DNA from: Bacteroides sp.
Lineage (GTDB): Bacteria; Bacteroidota; Bacteroidia; Bacteroidales; Bacteroidaceae
NCBI GenBank assembly: GCA_019417975.1
Contig: DYCT01000035.1
Location: forward strand, 1 to 11,564
Direction of reading: 5' to 3'
Length of the DNA: 11,564 nucleotides
A program made the translations under genes and the position numbers. This document shows positions 4,866 to 11,564 of the stretch, one piece after another. The notes under the pieces were generated by a model. It had not been told where the DNA came from and searched no databases. It saw only the letters and a program-made list of their open reading frames with translations. Numbering within the stretch: the first letter of the stretch is position 1; each line of letters starts with the position of its first letter.

Positions 4866-7731
4866 TAAGATTCTACTCATAATTTCCGCACGTTTGGAAC
4901 TTATGAAGGAACTGTCGGGCTTTGTTCCATCTTTGGAAAATATTAAGCCTGCGATTGAAGACGCAATAGCCTTCTCTGGTATTGATTGTGATGAGGAAGA
5001 CAAAAATAAATTGTTGGAAGAAATAGAATACCGAGAGAAAATCACTCATGTATTGGGCAATATTATTTATGATGATTATGAACAAAAGAAGTGGTATTTC
5101 AATGATAAAGTAGATGACAGCTATTTTTGGGAGAGATATTATCGTTATTTAAAAGAACACACTTCAATTGACGACAAAAGTATTAATCTTTTGCACGAAA
5201 AGACATTGCCTGACATAATGAATTGTTTATACAATCCAAAGGAAGAATTTGAAGGTAAACGTTTGAAGAGGGGCTTAATAATTGGTGATGTACAGTCTGG
5301 TAAAACCGCTACATATTCAGGTCTGATTTGTAAAGCTGCTGATGCAGGATATAAAGTTGTTATTCTTCTAGCTGGTATAACAGAAAGTCTTCGTCAGCAA
5401 ACACAAGAACGTATTGATGAAAGTGTTGTTGGGTACACTATTCGTAAGGTTGAAAAACATATTCGCGAGGGGAAGGTAGGAGTTGGTAAAGACAACAAGC
5501 AACGTAGAGCTACTTCTTTTACTACATGTGTAAAAGATTTTGTTAAAGGGAGTAATTTGATTTCAACGACTTTATCGGAGCATAATTCTCTGGTCCTTTT
5601 TGTCGTTAAAAAAAATGTATCAGTTCTGACAAAATTGCATGATTGGTTGAAAAACCAGAATATGGATGTTCGTACAAATAGTATAAACCATCCAATGCTT
5701 CTTATTGACGATGAGGCAGACAATGCATCGGTTAATACAAAAAAAGATAATACAGATCCAACTAAGACAAACGCTATAATTCGTAAGATTTGCAATCTTT
5801 TTCAGACTGCGAATTATATTGGTTTTACTGCTACTCCATTTGCAAATGTTTTTATAGATCCGGATTCGGTGGACAGTATGAAGAATGCAGATTTGTTTCC
5901 AGAGCATTTCATATATACGTTACCGACCCCTTCCTCATATATTGGTGCCGATAAAATTTTTTATGAGGATAAAGAGTACTATCGCAATTTACGTTTTATA
6001 ACTGATGTTGAAGAACCAGACTACACTTCAGATGAATATAGGACTGATTTACACGAAAATATAGAAGAACTTAATTCTGGGACATTCTACTCTCGTCACA
6101 AAAAAGAATGGAATGGAGTCTTGCCAAATTCGCTGAAGGAGTCCATCTATTGTTATTATCTGGCAAATGTTATTCGAGATTTAAGAGGACATGCCTCTAA
6201 ACCAAGAAGTATGTTGGTTAATATGTCTCGTTTCATAAGGGTGCAACAGGTGATTAAGGAACATATTGAAGAAATACAGAACAACTTTATTCAAATACTA
6301 AAATACAACTTTGACGAAGATACCTCAAAGAATGCTCATCTGTCACTGTATAAAGAACTGAAACGACTTTGGAAAAAACATTTTGATAATATTACTGATA
6401 TCTGTTTTATTGATGTTATAAAAAAGAAGAATTTATTAGGTGCTGTGTTCGATATTGAAGCTGATGTTCCAAAGATGGAAATTATCGTTGTTAATGGTAG
6501 TAGCGCAAGCAAATTAGATTACAAATCTAATCCTTCGTTGAGAGTAATTGCTATTGGAGGACTTGCTCTTTCGCGAGGTCTCACATTAGAGGGCTTGCTT
6601 GTAAGCTATTTCTATCGAAACACTGCAACATTTGATGTGTTGATGCAGATGGGGCGTTGGTTTGGTTATCGACCTGGTTATGCTGATTTGTTCCAAATAT
6701 GGACAAGTCAAGCAAGTGCAACTTGGTATAGAGAAATAGCGACAGCCACTACCGAATTGAAAGCAGATATTAAGAAAATGTTTGAGCAACATCTTACTCC
6801 TAAAGATTTCGGCATTAAAGTTCGTGACTATTGCGACGAATTACAGATAACAGCCAACAATAAGATGCGGACCGCGTACGAATTGTTGATGATGGAATCC
6901 TACTATGGAAATATCTGTGATACCCCTTACCTTAGTGTCAAGGCGGAACATAATGAAGAGAACTGGAATCAAGTAAAATGTTTTACTGCCCACCTGTTTG
7001 AAAATGATTATAAATTTGGTTTCGCGAATGTCGACAAATACAAAGATGAGGATGTATGCTCAGATATTGATAAATCTAGATATTTTTCTGATGTGTCCAA
7101 AGAATTGGTGGTAGACTTCCTGTCTAATATAAAATGTTCATTAGTTAACATGAAATTTAACCGGCAAAACTTAATTGATTTTATTTGCGACAAAGAAACA
7201 GAAGGAGTAGATAAATGGGATATTGTTTTCGAAGGTGGTGATGGGCAGACCTTTTATGACATACCAGGACTTGAAATGATACGTTGTCCGAAACGTCAGA
7301 TTGAGGAACATGATCATGTAATTCAAATTTCGAGTCGTCGTAGGATTCTTGGTTTACGAGAAGGAAAGTTCTGCTTAAGTCAAGATGAGATAGATTTGGC
7401 AGAAAAACGATGCAGAGAAGTTTGGGCGAGAGAAGGTTCTGAGTTTGGAGGACGGCATATTCCTATTAAAGCATATTTTGAGCATCTTCCACACAGAAAA
7501 CCTGTATTGATAATTATGCTCATCGAACCGGTAGAGCCAGAAAATATTGAAGCCAACAAGGATGCCTTAAAATTCATAGAGAAACTTAATGGCAATAAAA
7601 TGATAGCTTTTGCTATTGGTTTTCCTGGATTAAAAGAAACAGGTAAAACCAAGAAATATAAAGTTAATAAAACATATTATCAGCTTAACATGCTTGATGA
7701 ACCAGACGAAATAGAAGAGGATGAAGAATAA
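4840..7731 (+). CDS. Z1-domain superfamily II helicase-like ATPase
   Basis: A 963-aa predicted DNA-dependent ATPase. The N-terminal about 140 residues are of unknown fold. The motor has Walker A IIGDVQSGKTA (147-157) with Lys155, LLAGITESLRQQ (motif Ia, 176-187), Walker B LLIDDEADNAS (287-297), motif III GFTATPFAN (328-336), GGLALSRGLTLEG (573-585) and the arginine-finger segment MQMGRWFGYRPGY (602-614). The second half of the motor is the Z1 domain, whose family occurs in restriction-type loci next to GHKL ATPases. The region after about residue 660 is an uncharacterised C-terminal domain ending in an acidic tail (PDEIEEDEE). It is expected to translocate on or remodel DNA for the partner nuclease. 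The start at 4840 lies inside the end of the GHKL gene (26-bp overlap), suggesting coupled synthesis; Met22 at 4903 is less likely because it would drop conserved-looking helices. Confidence 0.92.
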   Translation: MKLTNEAYNKILLIISARLELMKELSGFVPSLENIKPAIEDAIAFSGIDCDEEDKNKLLEEIEYREKITHVLGNIIYDDYEQKKWYFNDKVDDSYFWERYYRYLKEHTSIDDKSINLLHEKTLPDIMNCLYNPKEEFEGKRLKRGLIIGDVQSGKTATYSGLICKAADAGYKVVILLAGITESLRQQTQERIDESVVGYTIRKVEKHIREGKVGVGKDNKQRRATSFTTCVKDFVKGSNLISTTLSEHNSLVLFVVKKNVSVLTKLHDWLKNQNMDVRTNSINHPMLLIDDEADNASVNTKKDNTDPTKTNAIIRKICNLFQTANYIGFTATPFANVFIDPDSVDSMKNADLFPEHFIYTLPTPSSYIGADKIFYEDKEYYRNLRFITDVEEPDYTSDEYRTDLHENIEELNSGTFYSRHKKEWNGVLPNSLKESIYCYYLANVIRDLRGHASKPRSMLVNMSRFIRVQQVIKEHIEEIQNNFIQILKYNFDEDTSKNAHLSLYKELKRLWKKHFDNITDICFIDVIKKKNLLGAVFDIEADVPKMEIIVVNGSSASKLDYKSNPSLRVIAIGGLALSRGLTLEGLLVSYFYRNTATFDVLMQMGRWFGYRPGYADLFQIWTSQASATWYREIATATTELKADIKKMFEQHLTPKDFGIKVRDYCDELQITANNKMRTAYELLMMESYYGNICDTPYLSVKAEHNEENWNQVKCFTAHLFENDYKFGFANVDKYKDEDVCSDIDKSRYFSDVSKELVVDFLSNIKCSLVNMKFNRQNLIDFICDKETEGVDKWDIVFEGGDGQTFYDIPGLEMIRCPKRQIEEHDHVIQISSRRRILGLREGKFCLSQDEIDLAEKRCREVWAREGSEFGGRHIPIKAYFEHLPHRKPVLIIMLIEPVEPENIEANKDALKFIEKLNGNKMIAFAIGFPGLKETGKTKKYKVNKTYYQLNMLDEPDEIEEDEE

Positions 7732-8632
7732 ATTATCTACAACATTCTCGCAAGGATTCCAAAGCGGAGCTTTTATCCGTGTTGGTGAAAACCGCGACCT
7801 CAGTCTTTTTGTAGGAAAGGATGAGAAAGGAAACTATGCCTTTGATTTTAGAGGTACATACGTTCCAGTTAGAATAGCTCAGTCGGATGTGATTACAGTA
7901 CAGCAGGGAAAGAGTGGCGAGAATTATATTCTTCGCTTTTCACTCTGTAATTCAGAGCTGCTGGAATATTTTAGTACGTTTTGCCAGGATTTGCTCGATT
8001 CTACGGAAGCTATTAAGGACGATGAAGATGCTTATAAAACACTTTGTTCAAGATATTTCTCATGGAAAAAATTGTTCCGACCAAATAATGGTGGAATGAA
8101 TGACAATGAGGTAATGGGGTTGATAGGCGAACTGCTTTTTATGCAGGATTATATGATTCCTCACTATGGTGTGAATATGGCATTAGATAGCTGGATGGGT
8201 CCAGAAAAGACCCATAAGGATTATTCTACAGAGAGTGTTTGGTATGAGATAAAGGCAATAAGTGCAGGCAAAGATTCTGTAAAGATTTCATCACTTGAGC
8301 AACTGGATGGAGATGACGAGGGCTATCTTGCTATTTATTGTTTGGAAAAGATGAGTCCAACATTCAGTGGTATAAAATTGAATGTACTGGTTCAAAACCT
8401 AATGGCAAAAATGGGGACAGCTCAAAATAGAGAGACTTTCATGTCTAAACTGAGTATGTACGCATTCGATTTCTCTCCAGAATACGACAAATTCGTATTT
8501 ACGAATGTGGGATTCTCAATGTACAATGTAAGCAACGATTTCCCTCGCTTATGCAGAAAAAACATACCGAATGCAATAAACAGAATTCAGTACGAGATTT
8601 TTCTTTCTGAATTAGAAGAATATAAACTTTAA
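7721..8632 (+). CDS. PD-(D/E)XK nuclease-fold protein, DUF4420 type
   Basis: A 303-aa predicted restriction endonuclease subunit. The nuclease core lies in the second half: Glu137 in GLIGELLFMQDY (133-144), Asp167 in THKDYS (164-169), and the Glu176-x-Lys178 pair in WYEIKAIS (174-181), followed by the SSLEQL segment (190-195) typical of this family. These make up the E...D...ExK metal site of a working nuclease. The first 120 residues are mostly beta-strand-like and probably belong to a separate N-terminal domain. The gene overlaps the Z1 helicase by 11 bp, so a physical complex is likely. As the only protein here with an intact nuclease site, it is the best candidate for the cleaving enzyme. 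Protective methylation would come from the C5 methyltransferase. Confidence 0.88.
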   Translation: MKNKLSTTFSQGFQSGAFIRVGENRDLSLFVGKDEKGNYAFDFRGTYVPVRIAQSDVITVQQGKSGENYILRFSLCNSELLEYFSTFCQDLLDSTEAIKDDEDAYKTLCSRYFSWKKLFRPNNGGMNDNEVMGLIGELLFMQDYMIPHYGVNMALDSWMGPEKTHKDYSTESVWYEIKAISAGKDSVKISSLEQLDGDDEGYLAIYCLEKMSPTFSGIKLNVLVQNLMAKMGTAQNRETFMSKLSMYAFDFSPEYDKFVFTNVGFSMYNVSNDFPRLCRKNIPNAINRIQYEIFLSELEEYKL

Positions 8633-8644
8633 ATCCGTTACACT

Positions 8645-10762
8645 ATGGAGATTGAAGAATATAGAGCGCAATTTATTGATCAGCTTAGATTTGATGCCGA
8701 TCACGAAGGAACAGAACCGGAAACTCAGTTTATTCTAAAAACATTAGAAGAACTGGAATCTATCGGGGAATTTAATGATCCGATGCCGATGTCTATTGAA
8801 ATGAGAGGCAAGCGTGGTCGTATCATGGCTTTTGATGCTTATGCTTACGACGAAGCTGACAGTGCACTCATATTGATTGCAAGTGATTTTACCAATGAGC
8901 GTGATGCCGTAAACACGTTGACCAATACCCGCATCGTGGATTTGTATACTCACATGTGCAATTTCCTTGACGAAGTTGTCAACGGCAAGATGAGTGACTA
9001 TTGTGACGATTCTGATCCTGCCATTATTTTAGCAAAAGAATTTCGAAAGAAAATTGGCAAAGGACTGTTGGACACAGAGATTCTTCGCTTCAAGTTTTAT
9101 ATTATTTCTAACTCGATTCTTAGTAAGCAGGTGAAGAGTGTCTCTCAAGAAGATTTTCTTGAGAGACCGGTAGAGTTAAATATCTGGACGCTGGAACGGC
9201 TGTTCCAAACATTTATGTCCGATGCAAGTGAGATTGTTGAGTTTGATACAAAAGATTTTGATTGCGAGGGGATTCAATATCTAAAAGCAGATTTAGGAGA
9301 TAGTAGCGACTATGATGCATATCTTGGAATTGTTCCAGGAAAGTTCTTGGCAGATATCTATTTGAAATATGGGAGTAAATTATTGCAAGGCAATGTGCGG
9401 GCTTTCCTGAGTGTTCGTGGTAAGGTAAACAAGGGTATCCGAAATACTATCATTAATAGTCCAGAGAATTTCTTTACCTATAATAACGGCATTGCTATTG
9501 TTGCCCGTTCAATAGGTTTTTCTGCAGATAACACTCGAATTACTCATTTTAAGGATTTACAAATTATAAATGGTGGTCAGACAACCGCTTCGTTAGCTAA
9601 TGCAATTATTCGCAAAGAGGACAAAAAAGGCATGGACAATTTGTTTGTTCCGATGAAGCTGACTGTGCTGAATGTGGACAACGATATGTCTGAGGAAGAG
9701 GTTGAACGTTATAACAATATTACTAAAACAATCTCAAAATGCGCTAATTGCCAAAATCCTGTTTCGGATGCCGATTTTTTCTCTAATCACCCATTCCATG
9801 TAATGATGGAGAAACTATCGCAAAAGGTTCTTGCTCCTCCTGTTGCAGGTAAACCATATCAGACTCGTTGGTTCTACGAGCGTTCTCGTGGAAAATGGGA
9901 ACAGGAACAAATGAAACTTACACAAGCGCAACGAAAAACCTTCTGCGAGAAAAGTCCGAAAAATCAGGTTGTCAAGAAGGAAAAGCTGGCGAAATGTTTG
10001 AATACTATTCGTATGAATCCTCACCAGGTTTGTCAAAGCTCTGCCATCAACTTCAATCGTTTTGCGGATTATGTTGAAGAACTTTATGATAAATCAAAGG
10101 ATAGTATTAATGAGGTGTTCTTTAAGAAAGGAATCTGCTCCGTCATTATGTTTGATGAATTGGACGTAATGATCAATAAGTCCGAATGGTATCCTAAAGG
10201 AGGAGATAAAGCTCAGATTGTGCCATACACAATTGCAAAACTGATATCAATTTTGCCAAAGGATGCCGATCTTGACTGGGTTACGATTTGGAATAAACAG
10301 ACACTGTATCCGGCTCTTGCAAATGAGTTGATTCGTTTAGCTTTTGATACACAGAAGTTTTTGACAAAACAAGCTGGTGGAGGCCTTGTTAGAACGATAT
10401 CCAGAACGCTTGCAGTTTGGGATGACTATAAGAAAGTTCCGTTTGAACTCTCTGACGAATTTATTAAATCCCTTGTTTCCCAAAAGGAGATTAAAACAAC
10501 AGAAGCTGCTGCTAAACGAGCGCACAAATTCAATTCAAACATTGAAGCAAGCGTTGAGATATTTAATTTGGGTGCTGACTATTGGATGAGGGTTTATAAC
10601 GAACTTTTAAAAGAAAATGTTCTCTCGTACGGAGACCTTGATTTTATTAAGTCTATTGCAACTAGATTTATAGCTAAAATGGTTCTTCCTTCGTCTGCCC
10701 AATGTAAGAGACTCTTGAAGATTGTCAGCAATGTTGAAGATAAGGGATATGTAATGCCGTAA
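8645..10762 (+). CDS. AIPR-family (abortive infection phage resistance) protein
   Basis: A 705-aa protein. The AIPR core is clear between about residues 225 and 390: FFTYNNGIAIVARSI (276-290), LQIINGGQTTASLANA (305-320), VPMKLTVLNV (335-344) and YNNITKTISKCANCQNPVSD (356-375). The family is named from lactococcal abortive-infection (AbiR-like) proteins, but its biochemical activity is not well established. The N-terminal segment FDAYAYDEADSALILIASDF (63-82) resembles a PD-(D/E)XK strand pair but lacks the Q/E-x-K residues, so I read it as non-catalytic. The C-terminal half (400-705) is largely helical with no motif I know. It lies 12 bp downstream of the nuclease gene and 10 bp upstream of the HD gene. 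A perfect 12-bp hairpin sits within the coding sequence at 9140-9167. Confidence 0.9.
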   Translation: MEIEEYRAQFIDQLRFDADHEGTEPETQFILKTLEELESIGEFNDPMPMSIEMRGKRGRIMAFDAYAYDEADSALILIASDFTNERDAVNTLTNTRIVDLYTHMCNFLDEVVNGKMSDYCDDSDPAIILAKEFRKKIGKGLLDTEILRFKFYIISNSILSKQVKSVSQEDFLERPVELNIWTLERLFQTFMSDASEIVEFDTKDFDCEGIQYLKADLGDSSDYDAYLGIVPGKFLADIYLKYGSKLLQGNVRAFLSVRGKVNKGIRNTIINSPENFFTYNNGIAIVARSIGFSADNTRITHFKDLQIINGGQTTASLANAIIRKEDKKGMDNLFVPMKLTVLNVDNDMSEEEVERYNNITKTISKCANCQNPVSDADFFSNHPFHVMMEKLSQKVLAPPVAGKPYQTRWFYERSRGKWEQEQMKLTQAQRKTFCEKSPKNQVVKKEKLAKCLNTIRMNPHQVCQSSAINFNRFADYVEELYDKSKDSINEVFFKKGICSVIMFDELDVMINKSEWYPKGGDKAQIVPYTIAKLISILPKDADLDWVTIWNKQTLYPALANELIRLAFDTQKFLTKQAGGGLVRTISRTLAVWDDYKKVPFELSDEFIKSLVSQKEIKTTEAAAKRAHKFNSNIEASVEIFNLGADYWMRVYNELLKENVLSYGDLDFIKSIATRFIAKMVLPSSAQCKRLLKIVSNVEDKGYVMP
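9140..9167. repeat. Perfect 12-bp inverted repeat inside the AIPR gene
   Basis: GTCTCTCAAGAA (9140-9151) and its exact reverse complement TTCTTGAGAGAC (9156-9167) flank a 4-nt GATT spacer, so the RNA can form a strong hairpin. It codes for residues around SVSQEDFLERP of the AIPR protein. No T run follows, so it is not a standard terminator. It could be a pausing or RNA-processing site, a protein-binding site, or chance. Confidence 0.9.
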
Positions 10763-10772
10763 ATAATGTAAA

Positions 10773-11564
10773 ATGAATTTAGAAGAATATTTTGAAACAA
10801 AAAGCAGTCAGGATTTTCCATCGGAAAAAGACTATGTTGCTATATATCGCACTTTTAAACAGTTTATGAATTCAGAGATCCATAATGAAGTTAAAGCGAT
10901 TACTACAAGACTGGATAATACTGTGTATCTAAATGATCACAGTGCTAATCATGTAAAAATGGTTATGGTTAAAGTATCTTCCATACTGAAAGATTGTTCA
11001 TACCTTACTCCATATGAATGCTTTATACTATTGGTCGCGATTCAAATTCATGATGCGGGACATATCTTTAATGGCAGAGACGGTCATGAAAAATCTGGCA
11101 GATATCTTCTGGAAAATTTAAACGTTGATACAATTGAGAGAAAAATTATTGGGGATATAGCTAAAGCGCATTCAGGCAAAAATGATCCGATTGGGAATTT
11201 GCCATACAAGACCTCTATCTCGGGGCATGATGTGAGAATCCGTGAACTAGCAGCTTTGTTAAGATTTGGTGATGAACTTGCGGATGAAAACAGTCGTGCG
11301 TCTTCTTACTTGCTAAAAAAGGACTTAATACCTGAGGATAGCAAATTGTATCATGCTTTCTCTGAAAGTTTGTACAACTTCAATCCAGATAAAGACAGTC
11401 ATTGTATTCAGATGGGCTTTTCTCTCACTAAGAATCAAGTTCAAAATAGATATAAGAAAGGTGAGTCTTCTATTTATTTGTTGGATGAAATATATACAAG
11501 AACATTCAAGACATTCCAGGAATGTTTGTACTATAATCGTTTTGTTAGCTATGAGTATCAATTC
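10773..11564 (+). CDS. HD-domain metal-dependent phosphohydrolase (partial, 3' end outside window)
   Basis: An open frame from ATG 10773 runs without a stop to the window end (264 codons visible), starting 10 bp after the AIPR stop, so it is the sixth gene of the operon. HD-superfamily features are HSANH (56-60), the HD doublet in IHDAGHIF (92-99) with His93, Asp94 and His97, GHEKSG (104-109), AKAHSG (130-135) and RFGDELAD (164-171) with Asp167. This set could bind one or two metals and hydrolyse a phosphoester, often a nucleotide. After about residue 200 a second region begins (IYLLDEIYTRTFKTFQECLY at 234-253 is its most ordered part). HD proteins of this kind in conflict loci are often much longer, so further domains may follow. 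The substrate is unknown: (p)ppGpp, cyclic nucleotides, dNTPs and nucleic acid are all possible. No Shine-Dalgarno sequence is seen. Confidence 0.85.
   Translation, partial: MNLEEYFETKSSQDFPSEKDYVAIYRTFKQFMNSEIHNEVKAITTRLDNTVYLNDHSANHVKMVMVKVSSILKDCSYLTPYECFILLVAIQIHDAGHIFNGRDGHEKSGRYLLENLNVDTIERKIIGDIAKAHSGKNDPIGNLPYKTSISGHDVRIRELAALLRFGDELADENSRASSYLLKKDLIPEDSKLYHAFSESLYNFNPDKDSHCIQMGFSLTKNQVQNRYKKGESSIYLLDEIYTRTFKTFQECLYYNRFVSYEYQF

Noticed and set aside
5608..5615. Eight-A run in the Z1 gene as a second slippage site
   Set aside because: A runs of this length are expected in AT-rich DNA and encode Lys codons, so there is no reason to single it out.
5394..5795. Minus-strand open frame of 133 codons opposite the Z1 gene
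   Set aside because: It is a shadow of the helicase coding sequence spanning the region between Walker A and Walker B, with low-complexity hydrophobic content and no start context.
11511..11525. Interrupted palindrome ACATTCC-A-GGAATGT in the HD gene
   Set aside because: The arms are 7 bp within coding sequence, with no promoter context. This is weak enough to be chance.
1..11564. CRISPR array, tRNA/rRNA gene, insertion sequence or integrase attachment site
   Set aside because: No spaced direct repeats, cloverleaf-like sequence, transposase or integrase motif, or terminal repeats were seen. The island boundaries are not within the window.

Overview
The window looks like Bacteroidota DNA (Bacteroides/Prevotella-like). 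It is AT-rich, start codons lack consistent Shine-Dalgarno sequences, and the two non-coding stretches contain TAnnTTTG boxes, the -7 element typical of that phylum. All supported genes lie on the + strand, and the layout is that of a defence island.

Region 1 (about 1-1844) is a complete hipB-hipA type toxin-antitoxin pair: a 106-aa XRE-type repressor/antitoxin followed 3 bp later by a 418-aa HipA-family Ser/Thr kinase with its catalytic residues intact. A strong intrinsic terminator (17-bp stem including three G-U pairs, 3-nt loop, T run) closes it at 1803-1844.

Region 2 (about 1955 to the window end) starts at its own candidate promoter and holds six tightly packed genes that look like one operon: a small XRE regulator; a C5-cytosine DNA methyltransferase; a MORC/MutL-like GHKL ATPase; a Z1-domain superfamily II helicase-like ATPase; a PD-(D/E)XK nuclease of the DUF4420 type; an AIPR (abortive infection phage resistance) protein; and the first 264 residues of an HD-domain metal-dependent phosphohydrolase that runs off the edge. 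Adjacent genes overlap by 11-26 bp or are separated by at most 12 bp. The methyltransferase + GHKL ATPase + Z1 helicase + nuclease combination is the MORC/MutL-homologue restriction-modification architecture described by comparative genomics (Iyer, Abhiman and Aravind 2008). My working model is that the methyltransferase marks self DNA, the GHKL and Z1 ATPases sense or translocate on DNA, the DUF4420 protein cuts, and AIPR supports or executes an abortive response. The HD protein is an additional, less understood component.

The most unusual points are: the linked HD phosphohydrolase; an eight-G homopolymer in methyltransferase motif I, where a one-base slip in either direction truncates the enzyme (possible phase variation of a restriction system); a perfect 12-bp hairpin inside the AIPR gene; and an AIPR N-terminus that appears to keep only a degenerate nuclease-like signature. 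Functions are inferred from motifs read by eye; no database search was run.
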